A stretch of DNA of 64,000 nucleotides, taken from positions 44,552 through 108,551 of the forward strand of contig CAIQJF010000025.1 in NCBI GenBank assembly GCA_903872075.1, in the 5' to 3' direction. The stretch is from an uncultured Caulobacteraceae bacterium (GTDB lineage: Bacteria; Pseudomonadota; Alphaproteobacteria; Caulobacterales; Caulobacteraceae). Position 1 is the first letter of the stretch; each line of letters starts with the position of its first letter. Positions 26,960 to 36,622 of this stretch are shown here, piece by piece. The notes beneath the pieces are model-generated. The model saw nothing but the letters and a program-made list of their open reading frames with translations, had not been told where the DNA came from and did no database searches. Made by a program: the position numbers and the translations under genes.

Positions 26960-27550
26960 ATGATGAAAATTGTCGGTCTCACGGGCTCGATCGGAATGGG
27001 AAAATCCACCACCGCGCAGATGTTCGCGGACGCTGGGGCGCCGGTCTATGACGCGGATGCGGAGGTCCGCAGGCTCTACGCCGCTGGTGGGGCCGCGGTC
27101 GGACCGGTCGAGGCGGCCTTTCCCGGCGTTGCTGGGCCAGACGGTATCGACCGGGCAAAGCTCTCCGAACATGTTCTCGGCAATCCTGAGGCCCTCTCGA
27201 AGTTGAATGGAATCGTCTGGCCTCTTATGGGCGCAGCGCGGGCGGCTTTCTTCGAGCGGGCCCAGGCGGCTCAGGCGCCGCTCGTCGTGCTCGACATTCC
27301 GCTGCTGCTTGAGACAGGTGGCGAGAAATCGGTGGACAAGGTCGTCGTGGTTTCGGCGCCCGCCGAGATGCAACGCGCGCGCGTTCTGGCCCGGGACGGC
27401 ATGACCGCGGCGAAACTCGAGGCAATCCTGGCGGCTCAGATGCCGGACGCTGAAAAGCGCAGTCGGGCGGATTTCGTTATCGATACGAGCCAGGGTCTTG
27501 AGCCTGCGCGCCGCCAGGTCGAGGCCGTTCTGGCGACCTTGCGCGGTTAG
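26960..27550 (+). CDS. coaE: Dephospho-CoA kinase
   Basis: A 196-residue P-loop kinase for the last step of coenzyme A synthesis. P-loop [46 protein letters not shown] and the C-terminal [12 protein letters not shown] are diagnostic. Two ATG codons are adjacent at the start; the first directly follows the aroE TGA. Part of the ppsR-maf-aroE-coaE-dnaQ run. Confidence 0.95.
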   Translation: MMKIVGLTGSIGMGKSTTAQMFADAGAPVYDADAEVRRLYAAGGAAVGPVEAAFPGVAGPDGIDRAKLSEHVLGNPEALSKLNGIVWPLMGAARAAFFERAQAAQAPLVVLDIPLLLETGGEKSVDKVVVVSAPAEMQRARVLARDGMTAAKLEAILAAQMPDAEKRSRADFVIDTSQGLEPARRQVEAVLATLRG

Positions 27551-27573
27551 GCAAAGCAGCCGATTTGTCGGCC

Positions 27574-28290
27574 ATGACGCGTGAAATCGTACTGGACACT
27601 GAAACCACCGGACTCGATCCGCGCGATGGCCATCGGGTTATCGAAATTGCCTGCGTCGAACTGCGGGACTATCTGCCGACCGGCCGCAGTTTTCACGCCT
27701 ACATAAATCCGGAGCGGGATATCGATCCGGATGCGCAGCGCGTTCACGGCATCTCCCGGGATTTCCTCGAAGACAAGCCGGTGTTCGGCCATCGAAGCGT
27801 CTGTGGAGACTTTCTGGACTTCATTGGGGATGCGTCCCTGATCGCCCACAATGCCGGGTTCGACCGTGGTTTCGTGAACGCGGAACTATCCCGGATCGGC
27901 GTCGACCTTCTCCCGGAAGAGCGTTGGATCGACAGCCTGGCCATGGCCCAACAGCGCTATCCAGGGATGTACAATTCGCTCGACGCGCTGTGCAAGCGCT
28001 TCAAGATTTCGCTGGAGAGCCGCGACAAGCATGGCGCCTTGATCGACGCAGAGTTACTCGCGGGCGTCTATCTCGAACTTCGCGGCGGCCGCGAGGTTGG
28101 CCTGGATCTAGGCCAGACAACGGACAAGGGCGTTGCCATTGTCGCCGACCGGGTCACCTACGGCGCGCGGCCCCGCCCGGTCGCGCCCCGCCTGACGGCC
28201 AGTGAACTCGCCGCTCACCTGAGCTTTATAAGCAACGAACTCAAAGGGACGGCCGTGTGGCTATCCCTCAACCCAGACCCGATATCCTGA
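27574..28290 (+). CDS. dnaQ: DNA polymerase III subunit epsilon (proofreading exonuclease)
   Basis: A 238-residue DEDDh 3'-5' exonuclease. Exo I REIVLDTETTGLDP, Exo II LIAHNAGFDRGFVNAEL and Exo III HGALIDAELLAGVYLEL hold the catalytic acids and His. The start is set at the ATG giving MTREIVLDTE; the ORF track begins three codons upstream with TTG. The C-terminal extension after the exonuclease domain would bind the polymerase alpha subunit by analogy. It follows coaE by 23 bp and is convergent with secB. Confidence 0.95.
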   Translation: MTREIVLDTETTGLDPRDGHRVIEIACVELRDYLPTGRSFHAYINPERDIDPDAQRVHGISRDFLEDKPVFGHRSVCGDFLDFIGDASLIAHNAGFDRGFVNAELSRIGVDLLPEERWIDSLAMAQQRYPGMYNSLDALCKRFKISLESRDKHGALIDAELLAGVYLELRGGREVGLDLGQTTDKGVAIVADRVTYGARPRPVAPRLTASELAAHLSFISNELKGTAVWLSLNPDPIS

Positions 28291-28299
28291 CGGTGGGGC

Positions 28300-28794
28300 T
28301 CAGGCGTTGCCGGCCTGAACGCCTTCCGCCTGCGCTTTGCGGGCCAGATAGATGGCGGCGAAGTCCATGGGTTCCAGCATCAGCGGCGGGAAACCACCTT
28401 CGGCCGACAAATCGGCGATGAGCCGGCGAGCGAACGGGAAGAGATAGCGCGGGCATTCGATCATCAGGACCTGTTCAAGGTCTTCCTGATCCACGCCAAC
28501 GATCTGGAATAGACCGGCATAGACAAGTTCGATCTGGAACACGGCCTCGCCGTCGCGACGCGCGGAAGCGGTGAGTTTAAGTTCAACCTCGAATACCCCG
28601 CCGTCCTTGCCCTGGGCGTTCAGTTCGACGCCCAGCTCGATCTGCGGCGCGCTGGCGCCGCCACGGAGGGATTCAGGCGCCCTGGGGTTTTCGAACGAGA
28701 GGTCGCGCACGAATTGCGCCAGGATGCGGATCGCTGGCTGCTGGCCCTGACCATCGGCGGCGGACGGCAATGTCGGGCTGGAAGTATCGGTCAT
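28300..28794 (-). CDS. secB: Protein-export chaperone SecB
   Basis: A 164-residue tetrameric cytosolic chaperone that keeps preproteins unfolded for SecA. Seen: [48 protein letters not shown] and [33 protein letters not shown], all family signatures. The start at [10 protein letters not shown] is preferred over the track's longer upstream ATG. It is divergent from the TimA-like gene. Confidence 0.96.
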   Translation of the reverse strand: MTDTSSPTLPSAADGQGQQPAIRILAQFVRDLSFENPRAPESLRGGASAPQIELGVELNAQGKDGGVFEVELKLTASARRDGEAVFQIELVYAGLFQIVGVDQEDLEQVLMIECPRYLFPFARRLIADLSAEGGFPPLMLEPMDFAAIYLARKAQAEGVQAGNA

Positions 28795-28883
28795 GTCGCG
28801 GAGCGTCCGTGTTTGACGCGGCGGGTGGCCGCCGGGGAGCGGGCTCGCTAACATGACGTTCGCAGGCTCGCAACGGCGGGCTG

Positions 28884-28912
28884 CTGACGCAGCGCTTCGC
28901 TTCCCCTATAAT
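28884..28912 (+). promoter_or_regulatory. Sigma70-type promoter for the TimA-like/mltA/smr operon
   Basis: CTGACG (4 of 6 to TTGACA) is followed after 17 bp by a perfect TATAAT. The -10 hexamer runs into the ATG that opens the ORF-track reading, so transcription would begin downstream of that ATG. This bears directly on the start codon choice for the next gene. Confidence 0.55.
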
Positions 28913-28946
28913 GGCAGATCATCCAGTCGAAAGGCGCGTTCAATCC

Positions 28947-29555
28947 TTGCGGGTTCTCGAACTCATCATCCTGGCGGCCCTCGCGGCGGTGGTCCTGTTT
29001 CAGCTCTACGCCGTACTCGGACGCCGGGTGGGCCGGGGCGCCGAGGAAACGCCGCGCCCGGGCGTCCTCCCGGTCGAACCGCCCCGGCTGGCGCCGTCGG
29101 CCCCGGAGGGGTCGATCTCGGCGACAGGTGTCGCCGCGATGCGCGCCCGTGATCCGAATTTTGATGTCGCCGGTTTTCTGCAGGGCGCGCGGGGCGCCTA
29201 TCAGATGATTGTCACAGGCTTCGCAGCCGGGGACCGCGCCACTTTGGAACCGCTGTTGTCGCCCGAGGTGATGGCCGGATTCGACGCCGCTCTCAAACAG
29301 CGCGAAGCGGAAGGCCGAACCGAATCGATTGAGTTCCTGCATGAACCGCGAGCCGACTTCGAGGGCGTCACCCTGACCGGTGACGATGCCAAGGCGTCGG
29401 TGCGGTTCCTTGCTGAGTTCCGCAGCAGGACCAAGGGGCCGGAAGGCGAGGCCGTCGATGACCGCCGCACCGCTGAAATCTGGACGTTTCAACGCAATCT
29501 TAAGAGCCGCAACCCTAACTGGACGCTCATCCATGTGGATGCTGCGGAGGCCTGA
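28947..29555 (+). CDS. Tim44/TimA-family putative adaptor protein
   Basis: A ~202-residue protein with one N-terminal transmembrane helix (LELIILAALAAVVLFQLYAVLGRR), a proline-rich linker, and a Tim44-like domain (NFDVAGFLQGARGAYQMIVTGFAAGD; FLAEFRS; EIWTFQRNLKSRNPNWTLIHV). The track starts at an ATG 36 nt upstream, but a TATAAT box covers that ATG. A TTG start giving LRVLELII matches the usual short N-terminus, though its ribosome site is weak. It overlaps mltA (TGATG). Alphaproteobacterial members are membrane adaptors of uncertain role. Confidence 0.8.
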   Translation: MRVLELIILAALAAVVLFQLYAVLGRRVGRGAEETPRPGVLPVEPPRLAPSAPEGSISATGVAAMRARDPNFDVAGFLQGARGAYQMIVTGFAAGDRATLEPLLSPEVMAGFDAALKQREAEGRTESIEFLHEPRADFEGVTLTGDDAKASVRFLAEFRSRTKGPEGEAVDDRRTAEIWTFQRNLKSRNPNWTLIHVDAAEA

Positions 29556-30706
29556 TGCGTTCGATAGCTGCGGCCGGACTGTTGGCCGCGATGCTGCTGG
29601 TCGGTTGCGCCACCACGCCGACGGCCCGTCAGGCCCCAATCGCATCGATCCCGGCCGCAACGGTCCCGCAACCGCCCGTTCGTAGCGTCCCGGAGCCGTC
29701 TCCTGCCACGCCTCTTGTGGCGACCTCGCCGCGGGCGCGGCCATCGGGCGCCTTCGCTGGGCTGGAAGGCTGGGCCGAAGACGATCATGCGGCCGCTTTT
29801 CACGCCTTCGCGGCCGGCTGTCGGGCGGCAAGGGATCCAGAACTGGCGAAGACCTGCCGGCGCGCTCTGAACCTGGGCGAACTGACGGAAGATCAGGCCC
29901 GGCGATTTCTTGAAACCAATTTTCGGCCAGAGCCCGTCGGCGATCCAGGCGTTCTGACCGCCTATTTCACCCCCGTGTACGAAGCGCGGCGTGTCCGTGA
30001 AAGTGATTTCACCGCTCCGGTGCGACCACGTCCCGTCGACCTGCCGCGTCAGCAACCCGCAACTCCCACGGCGACCTACGCGAGCCGGGAGAGCATCGAT
30101 CGACGTCCCGCCGCAGACGCTCTGGCCTGGTTGCGTCCGGAGGATCTGTTCTTCCTCCAGATTCAAGGATCTGGTGTGCTCCGTTTCCCGGACGGGTTGG
30201 CCCGCCGTGCCGCGTTCGATGGATCCAACGGCGCGCTGTTCGTCGGGATCGCGGCGCCCATGCGCCGGCTTGGCCTGCTTGTCGATCAGGACACCTCGGC
30301 GGAGCGTATCCGCGCCTGGCTGGCCGCCAACCGCGGGTCCGCGGCCGATGCGGTGATGCGCCTCAACCCCCGATATGTGTTCTTCAGGCTCGAACCCGAT
30401 GATGGCGTGGAGCCGGCCGGCGCCGCCGGCGTTCGCCTCATCCCGGGACGCGCACTCGCCGTCGATCAGAGCCAGCATGGCATGGGCGAGGTGCTCTGGG
30501 TGGACGCGACGTCGCCGACCCTCGCCGGGGCGTTCCCCGCCTATCGGCGGCTCGCGATGGCGTTGGATACGGGGGGCGCGATCAAGGGTCAGGTCCGCGC
30601 CGACCTCTATCTTGGCCGGGGGCCGGAGGCGGGGCTCGAAGCCGGCCGGGTTCGCCACGTTCTGCATCTCTACAGGCTGACGCCGGTGTCCCCCCCGTCG
30701 TCATGA
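29555..30706 (+). CDS. mltA: Membrane-bound lytic murein transglycosylase A
   Basis: A 383-residue lipoprotein (AMLLVGCATT lipobox) that cleaves peptidoglycan glycan strands. A Pro-rich linker precedes the MltA domain: LTAYFTPVYEARRV, FFLQIQGSGVLRFPDG, and the 3D domain MALDTGGAIKGQVRADLYLGRG with the catalytic Asp. It is translationally coupled to the TimA-like gene upstream and to the Smr gene downstream (ATGA). Confidence 0.94.
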   Translation: MRSIAAAGLLAAMLLVGCATTPTARQAPIASIPAATVPQPPVRSVPEPSPATPLVATSPRARPSGAFAGLEGWAEDDHAAAFHAFAAGCRAARDPELAKTCRRALNLGELTEDQARRFLETNFRPEPVGDPGVLTAYFTPVYEARRVRESDFTAPVRPRPVDLPRQQPATPTATYASRESIDRRPAADALAWLRPEDLFFLQIQGSGVLRFPDGLARRAAFDGSNGALFVGIAAPMRRLGLLVDQDTSAERIRAWLAANRGSAADAVMRLNPRYVFFRLEPDDGVEPAGAAGVRLIPGRALAVDQSQHGMGEVLWVDATSPTLAGAFPAYRRLAMALDTGGAIKGQVRADLYLGRGPEAGLEAGRVRHVLHLYRLTPVSPPSS

Positions 30707-31257
30707 GTCTGCGGGAGGAAAAGGACGCCCGCCTTTGGGGCCTCGTCACCGCCACGGTGCGGCCGCTGCCCCATCGGATAAGGCCTGCGCCATTGCCTCC
30801 CCGGCCGCCGTCCCCCGTCCTGCAGACGCCCCTCGCCCCGGCTCCGGTGGCGCGCCCACGACTCCAGAAACCTTCGCCGCCGGCGCCACCCGTCGCGAAG
30901 GCGACTCCCCCTCGCGCGCCGCGCGTCCTCGATCCGATCGAGCCGCGCCGCCGCCGAAGGCTGGACCGGGAGGTGGAATCGCTCTCGGCCCGTATCGACC
31001 TGCACGGCCTCAATCAGGACGAGGCCCGCGCGGCGCTGACAGCCTTTGTGCTTCGTTGCTGGAGCGAACATCGCAGATCGCTGCTTGTGATCACGGGCAA
31101 GGGCGCCCTGGGCGACGGCGTGCTTCGTCGCCGGGTTCCGGACTGGCTGGGCGAGCCGCCCTTGCGTGGCGTCGTTGCCGGGCTGTCCGAGGCCCATCGG
31201 CGTCATGGCGGCGGCGGTGCTCTGTATGTGGCCCTCAAGCGGGCGGAGCACCGCTGA
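30703..31257 (+). CDS. Smr/MutS2-domain endonuclease-like protein
   Basis: A 184-residue protein with a Pro-rich basic N-terminal ~80 residues and a C-terminal Smr domain: IDLHGLNQDEARAALTAFV (DLHG motif), LLVITGKGAL, and HRRHGGGGALYVALKR (HGG..ALYV motif). Stand-alone Smr proteins nick nucleic acids. Last gene of the TimA-like/mltA/smr operon, ending 10 bp from the convergent hisE. Confidence 0.9.
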   Translation: MSLREEKDARLWGLVTATVRPLPHRIRPAPLPPRPPSPVLQTPLAPAPVARPRLQKPSPPAPPVAKATPPRAPRVLDPIEPRRRRRLDREVESLSARIDLHGLNQDEARAALTAFVLRCWSEHRRSLLVITGKGALGDGVLRRRVPDWLGEPPLRGVVAGLSEAHRRHGGGGALYVALKRAEHR

Positions 31258-31267
31258 GTCCCTACCT

Positions 31268-31590
31268 TCAGCTCTTGGGGCGTGAGGCTTTCTCATCGAC
31301 ACCGGAGCGGCCTTCGCGAGCCTCCAGGGCGGCGGCGACCTCGTCGAGGCTCACGTCCGTGGCGGCCAGCAGAGCCAGCCAATGATAGATCAGATCGGCG
31401 CTCTCGGCGACGATCCCCGCCCGATCACCCTGCACGGCGGCCAGGGCGGTTTCGACCGCTTCCTCCGCCAGCTTCTTGGCGGCCAGCGGCGGACTGGCGA
31501 TCAACCGCGCCGACCAGGACGATGCCGGATCCGCGCCGCGGCGACTGGCAACCACGGCGGCGAGGCGCTGAAGGACGTCGTCGAATCGAC

Positions 31591-31594
<4 letters not shown>
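31268..31594 (-). CDS. hisE: Phosphoribosyl-ATP diphosphatase
   Basis: A 108-residue MazG-like enzyme for the second step of histidine synthesis. [52 protein letters not shown] holds the EExxE...ExxD metal-binding pattern. It is the last gene of the his operon and overlaps hisF by 4 nt. It is stand-alone, not fused to HisI. Confidence 0.94.
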
Positions 31595-32366
<772 letters not shown>

Positions 32367-32367
<1 letters not shown>

Positions 32368-33089
32368 CAGGCCACCGCAGCCAGGGCTTCACGCGGGGTG
32401 ATGCCGCCGGTGTAGAGCGCGCGGCCGAGGACCGCCCCGGCGATGGGCGTGCCCGCGCGAGCCATGAGGTTGATCACATCGTTCACTGAGGCCAGGCCGC
32501 CGGCCGCGATCACCGGGATGGTCACGGCGTCGGCGATCGCGCCGAACACCGCCGTGTTGAACCCCAGCAGGGCGCCGTCCCGATCGATGTCCGTGACGAT
32601 GAGGGCCGACACGCCTTCGTCCTCGAAGCGTTTGGCGACACTGATCGCGTCGAGGCCGGAGTCCTCGGTCCAACCTTGAACGGCCACCTGCCCTTTTCGT
32701 ACGTCGACGCTGACGGCGATCTGCTCCGGCCACTGGCGCGCCGCCGCCTTGACCAGCTCCGGATCGCGCACCGCAGCGGTGCCCAGAATGACGCGGCTGA
32801 CTCCGGCTTCAATCCAGGCTTCCACGTCGGCCAGGGTCCGAATCCCGCCGCCGAGTTGCACCGGAATACTCACGGCCTCCAGAATCGCCTCGATGGCCTC
32901 GCTGTTGATCGCGCGGCCGGCGACCGAGCCGTTGAGATCGACCACATGAAGCCAGCCGAAACCCGCGTCGGCCCAGGCCCGCGCCTGGGCGGCTGGCTCG
33001 GTGTTGAACACCGTCGCCGTCGCCAGGTCGCCGCGCACGACGCGAACGCACTGGCCGTCTTTGAGGTCGATTGCGGGGTAAAGGATCAT
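32367..33089 (-). CDS. hisA: ProFAR isomerase HisA
   Basis: A 240-residue TIM barrel isomerising Pro[49 protein letters not shown] and [18 protein letters not shown] are present. The start at MILYPAIDL overlaps the hisH stop (ATGA), better than the track's three-codon extension. Confidence 0.96.
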
Positions 33090-33730
33090 GGCCGCCAATT
33101 CAAAAAGTTGCCGATCAGCCGGGCGCCTGCGCCCTGCGACTTCTCGGGGTGGAACTGAACCCCCGCGACATTGTCTCTCACAACGGCTGAAACGAAGACG
33201 CCGCCGTGATCGGTCTCGGCGGCGATGTCGGCCGCGTTACCCGGGTAAAGCGCGAAGGAGTGGGTGAAGTACATATGAACGCCTGCGGTTAGGCCATCGA
33301 ACAACGGCGTGTTCAGGGCGCCTTCCAGGGCGTTCCAGCCCATATGCGGGATTTTTATGCCGGGCCGACCCGGCTCGAGCACGCGCACCTCGCCGGAGAT
33401 CCAATCGAGGCCCGGCGTCAAGCCGAACTCCAGGCCGCGCGTGGCGAGAAGCTGCATGCCCACGCACACGCCGAGGAAGGGCGCGCCGCGTCGGACAACG
33501 GCCTCCGTCATGGCTTCCACCACGCCGGAACGGGCGTCGAGTGCGGCGCGGCAAGCTGCGAAGGCCCCGACGCCGGGCAGGACCAGCCTGTCGGCGCGGG
33601 CGATGACATCGGGATCGTCGGTCGTGACAACCTGTGTTGAAACCGACAGTCCCAGCGCTGCTTTGCGCAGGGCCTTGTCCGCCGATGGCAGGTTGCCCGA
33701 TCCATAGTCGATCAGGGCGACGGTCTGCAT
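33086..33730 (-). CDS. hisH: Imidazole glycerol phosphate synthase glutaminase subunit
   Basis: A 214-residue class I glutamine amidotransferase. Nucleophile Cys in FLGVCVGMQLLA, oxyanion PGVGAF, and the His-Glu pair in VAGVQFHPEKSQGAG. Starts YGSGNLPSADKAL, typical of HisH. It supplies ammonia to HisF. Ten bp from hisB. Confidence 0.96.
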   Translation of the reverse strand: MQTVALIDYGSGNLPSADKALRKAALGLSVSTQVVTTDDPDVIARADRLVLPGVGAFAACRAALDARSGVVEAMTEAVVRRGAPFLGVCVGMQLLATRGLEFGLTPGLDWISGEVRVLEPGRPGIKIPHMGWNALEGALNTPLFDGLTAGVHMYFTHSFALYPGNAADIAAETDHGGVFVSAVVRDNVAGVQFHPEKSQGAGARLIGNFLNWRP

Positions 33731-33740
33731 TCAGGATTTC

Positions 33741-34331
33741 CTATAGAACGCCCTTGGTGGACGGCGCCTGACCCAGCGTCTTGGGATCGATTTCGACGGC
33801 GTCACGGAGCGCACGCGCCAGCGCCTTGAAGCCGCTCTCGGCGATATGGTGAGAGTTTTCCCCGTAGAGCGTCTCGAGATGGACGCACGCCCCGACGTTC
33901 ATGGCGAAGGCGTGGTGGAACTCCTTGAACAGTTCGGTGTCCATGGTTCCGACCTTCGGCGTCCGATATTTCACGCGCCAGACCAGATAGGGCCGGTTCG
34001 ACAAGTCCACCGCACACCGCGTCAGGGTCTCGTCCATGGGCACATAGGCGTGACCGAACCGGCGGACGCCCTTGAAACCGTCCAGAGCCGCATTGAACGC
34101 CTGCCCGATCACGATGCCCGTATCCTCGACCGTGTGGTGCATGTCGATGTGGAGGTCGCCTTGCGCCTCGACCGTCAGATCGAAGCCGCCGTGCCGCGCG
34201 AAGCTGTCGAGCATGTGGTCGAAAAAGCCGATGCCGGTCGAGACGCGCGCCTGGCCGGACCCGTCGAGATCGAGGCGAACCTTGATCCGGGTTTCCTTCG
34301 TGTCACGTGAAAGTTCAGCTGTCCGGTTCAT
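33741..34331 (-). CDS. hisB: Imidazoleglycerol-phosphate dehydratase
   Basis: A 196-residue manganese enzyme. Family motifs GIGFFDHMLDSFARHGGFDL, DLHIDMHHTVEDTGIVIGQA and YGENSHHIAESGFKALARALRDA contain the metal-binding His and Glu clusters. It is monofunctional (no phosphatase domain). It overlaps the adenosine kinase gene upstream by 4 nt, suggesting one transcript. A degenerate parS-like sequence lies near its 5' end. Confidence 0.96.
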   Translation of the reverse strand: MNRTAELSRDTKETRIKVRLDLDGSGQARVSTGIGFFDHMLDSFARHGGFDLTVEAQGDLHIDMHHTVEDTGIVIGQAFNAALDGFKGVRRFGHAYVPMDETLTRCAVDLSNRPYLVWRVKYRTPKVGTMDTELFKEFHHAFAMNVGACVHLETLYGENSHHIAESGFKALARALRDAVEIDPKTLGQAPSTKGVL

Positions 34332-35326
34332 GACAGGTTCAATCCCCGCGTTGCGGCCAGGTCACGCAAAGAGACTTCCGGGCGCGGACCGTAGTGGCTG
34401 ATCACTTCGGCTGCCGCAAGCGAGCCCAGCCGGCCGCAGACATCGAGCGAGCGATTCTGCGCCAGCCCGAGCAGGAAACCCGCAGCGTATTGATCGCCGG
34501 CGCCGGTAGAGTCGACGACTCGGTGAATGGGCTCTGCCGCGATGGCATGTGTCGCCGGCCCGCTGAGGACGATCGAGCCGGCGGAGCCCCGGGTAACCGC
34601 GGCGATATCCACCCGCCCGCGGATGGCGGCGACAGCCTCGTCGAAGCTCGAGGTCTCGAACAGGGCCGTGATCTCACTCTCATTGGCCAGAAGGATGTCG
34701 ACCTGCGTTTCGATAAAGCCCAGCAGCGCGTGGCGGTGGCGCTCCACGACGAAGGAATCGGAGAGGGTCAGGGCGATCTTGCGGCCCGCGCCCCGGGCGA
34801 GACCGGCCGCCTTTGCGAAGGCCCGCCGAGCCTCCTCGGGGTCGAAGAGATAGCCTTCAAGGAACACCACCTGTGCGCCTTCCACCAGATCGGCGGACAC
34901 GTCGGCCGGCGTCAGTTCCACGCACGCGCCCAGGTAGGTGCACATCGTGCGTTGCCCATCCGGTGTGACGTTGATCAGGCAGCGCGCGGTCGCTGGGCCG
35001 CCGGACAGGGGCAGCGTGTCGAAATGGGCGCCGCCGGCGCGGATATCGTGGGTGTAGATCGCTCCAAGCTGATCGTCAGCCACCTTGCCGATATAGGCGG
35101 CGCGTCCGCCGAAGCTGCCAACGCCGGCGACGGTGTTCGCCGCTGAGCCGCCCGAAGCCTCAAGCCCGCTGGCCATGCGCCCATAGAGGTCGCGGGCACG
35201 CTCGGCGTCGATCAGCACCATGGAGCCTTTTGGAAGCCCCTCGCGCTCGAGGAAGGCCTCATCGGCGGGTGCGATCACATCGACAATCGCGTTCCCGATC
35301 GCCGTGACATCATAAAGGGCGTTCAT
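34328..35326 (-). CDS. PfkB-family adenosine kinase-like sugar/nucleoside kinase
   Basis: A 332-residue ribokinase-fold enzyme. GGSAANTVAGVGSFGGRAAYIGKVADD is the N-terminal PfkB signature, and VDSTGAGDQYAAGFLLGLAQN contains the catalytic Asp of the GAGD motif. TMCTYLGACVELTPADV and the overall pattern match bacterial adenosine kinase-type proteins. It is translationally coupled to hisB, so it may recycle purine nucleoside linked to histidine synthesis, an inference. The exact substrate cannot be told from sequence alone. Confidence 0.85.
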   Translation of the reverse strand: MNALYDVTAIGNAIVDVIAPADEAFLEREGLPKGSMVLIDAERARDLYGRMASGLEASGGSAANTVAGVGSFGGRAAYIGKVADDQLGAIYTHDIRAGGAHFDTLPLSGGPATARCLINVTPDGQRTMCTYLGACVELTPADVSADLVEGAQVVFLEGYLFDPEEARRAFAKAAGLARGAGRKIALTLSDSFVVERHRHALLGFIETQVDILLANESEITALFETSSFDEAVAAIRGRVDIAAVTRGSAGSIVLSGPATHAIAAEPIHRVVDSTGAGDQYAAGFLLGLAQNRSLDVCGRLGSLAAAEVISHYGPRPEVSLRDLAATRGLNLS

Positions 35327-35394
35327 CAGAGCTCCGGGGCCGTCTGGACGGGCGACCTACATCAAGACAGCCTTCCTGACGAGCCCCGGGCGCG

Positions 35395-36057
35395 TCAGGC
35401 GCCGAGGAACAGCTCCCGGGACGGGCACAGATCCGCCAGCAGACAGCTCTCGCACCTGGGCTTGCGCGCGACGCAGGCATAGCGACCGTGAAGAATCAGC
35501 CAATGGTGTGCACGGGTCAGGCCGTCCCGCGGCGTGATGCGCATGAGGTCGGCTTCGACCTGATCGGGCGTCTTGGCTTTCGACAGGCCCAGCCGGTGCG
35601 CGACCCGGAACACGTGGGTGTCGACGGCGATGGCCGGCTCAACGCCCAGTTCGTTGAGCACGACGCTGGCCGTCTTTCGGCCCACGCCGGGCAGCGCCTG
35701 CAACGCCGCCCGATCAAGCGGAACCTTGCCCCCGTGCTGGTCCAGCAGGATTTTGGACAAGGCGATGACGTTCCTGGCCTTGGTGTTGAACAGGCCGATG
35801 GAGGAGATGTACCCCGCCACGCCGGCCTCGCCGAGCGCCAGCATTTTCTCCGGCGTGTCGGCGACCTTGTAAAGTTCGGCCGTCGCCTTGTTCACTGAAA
35901 CGTCGGTCGCCTGCGCCGACAGGACGACAGCCACCAGCAGAGTGAAGGGTGTGGCGTAGGTAAGTTCGGTCCGCGGATCGGGCATGCTGGCCTCGAGACG
36001 GGCGAACATGGCGGCGATGCGCTGACGTTCCTTCGGCGGTGGCGGGCTTTGAGGCAT
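35395..36057 (-). CDS. nth: Endonuclease III
   Basis: A 220-residue base-excision repair DNA glycosylase/AP lyase for oxidised pyrimidines. Helix-hairpin-helix with catalytic Lys in LQALPGVGRKTASVVL, catalytic Asp in AVDTHVFRVAHRLGL, and the [4Fe-4S] cluster CVARKPRCESCLLADLC. Divergent from the DUF2244 gene; 68 bp downstream of the adenosine kinase start on the same strand. Confidence 0.97.
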   Translation of the reverse strand: MPQSPPPPKERQRIAAMFARLEASMPDPRTELTYATPFTLLVAVVLSAQATDVSVNKATAELYKVADTPEKMLALGEAGVAGYISSIGLFNTKARNVIALSKILLDQHGGKVPLDRAALQALPGVGRKTASVVLNELGVEPAIAVDTHVFRVAHRLGLSKAKTPDQVEADLMRITPRDGLTRAHHWLILHGRYACVARKPRCESCLLADLCPSRELFLGA

Positions 36058-36122
36058 GGCCTGACCATGGCGCGGCGCGGCCGTCTCGCCAAGCCGCCGG
36101 CAACCGCTTATTTTGCCGCCGA

Positions 36123-36602
36123 ATGGATGGCCCCTTGTTCATGGACGCGGTGATCACGCCGCACCGATCCCTCTCCCAGAAGGGTTTCATCGTTCTCATC
36201 AGCGTGCTCACCGCCATCAATGCGTCCACGGCGGCGATCTTCCTGTTCATGGGGGCCGGGCCCGTGCCGCTTTTCCTCGGTCTCGATCTTGCTGCGGTAG
36301 TCATCGCCTTCATGGCCAGCAATCGCGCCGCCGCCAACCGCGAGCGGATTCAGGTGACGGCCGCCGAGGTCCGGGTTGTCCACGAGTCTCCGCGCGGCTC
36401 CCAGACCATCTGGGTCTCGCCCACCGCGTTTACGCAGGTGGCGCTGCGGGGCGACGCGGGTGATGAAGACGATCTCCACCTGCGGCTGTCGGATCGTGAG
36501 CTTCGCGTGGCCCGAGCGCTCAGCCGGCCGGAGCGGCTCGCGTTCGCCAAGGCCCTGGACCGGGCGATCTGGCGCGCCCGCACCGGCCGTCGGGGCGAAT
36601 AA
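36123..36602 (+). CDS. DUF2244 membrane protein
   Basis: A ~159-residue protein with two adjacent transmembrane helices (GFIVLISVLTAINASTAAIFLF; FLGLDLAAVVIAFM) followed by a cytoplasmic beta-rich domain (RIQVTAAEVRVVH; AFTQVALRG; LRLSDRELRVARALSRPERLAFAKAL), the DUF2244 layout. An in-frame ATG 18 nt further on is an alternative start. The function is unknown. Confidence 0.85.
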   Translation: MDGPLFMDAVITPHRSLSQKGFIVLISVLTAINASTAAIFLFMGAGPVPLFLGLDLAAVVIAFMASNRAAANRERIQVTAAEVRVVHESPRGSQTIWVSPTAFTQVALRGDAGDEDDLHLRLSDRELRVARALSRPERLAFAKALDRAIWRARTGRRGE

Positions 36603-36622
36603 ACGGTCCCGTCCCGTTCCGC

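Noticed and set aside
34299-34314. parS-like CGTGTCACGTGAAAGT in hisB
   Set aside because: Only 12 of 16 positions match, though the CACGTG core is intact; chance is likely in coding sequence.
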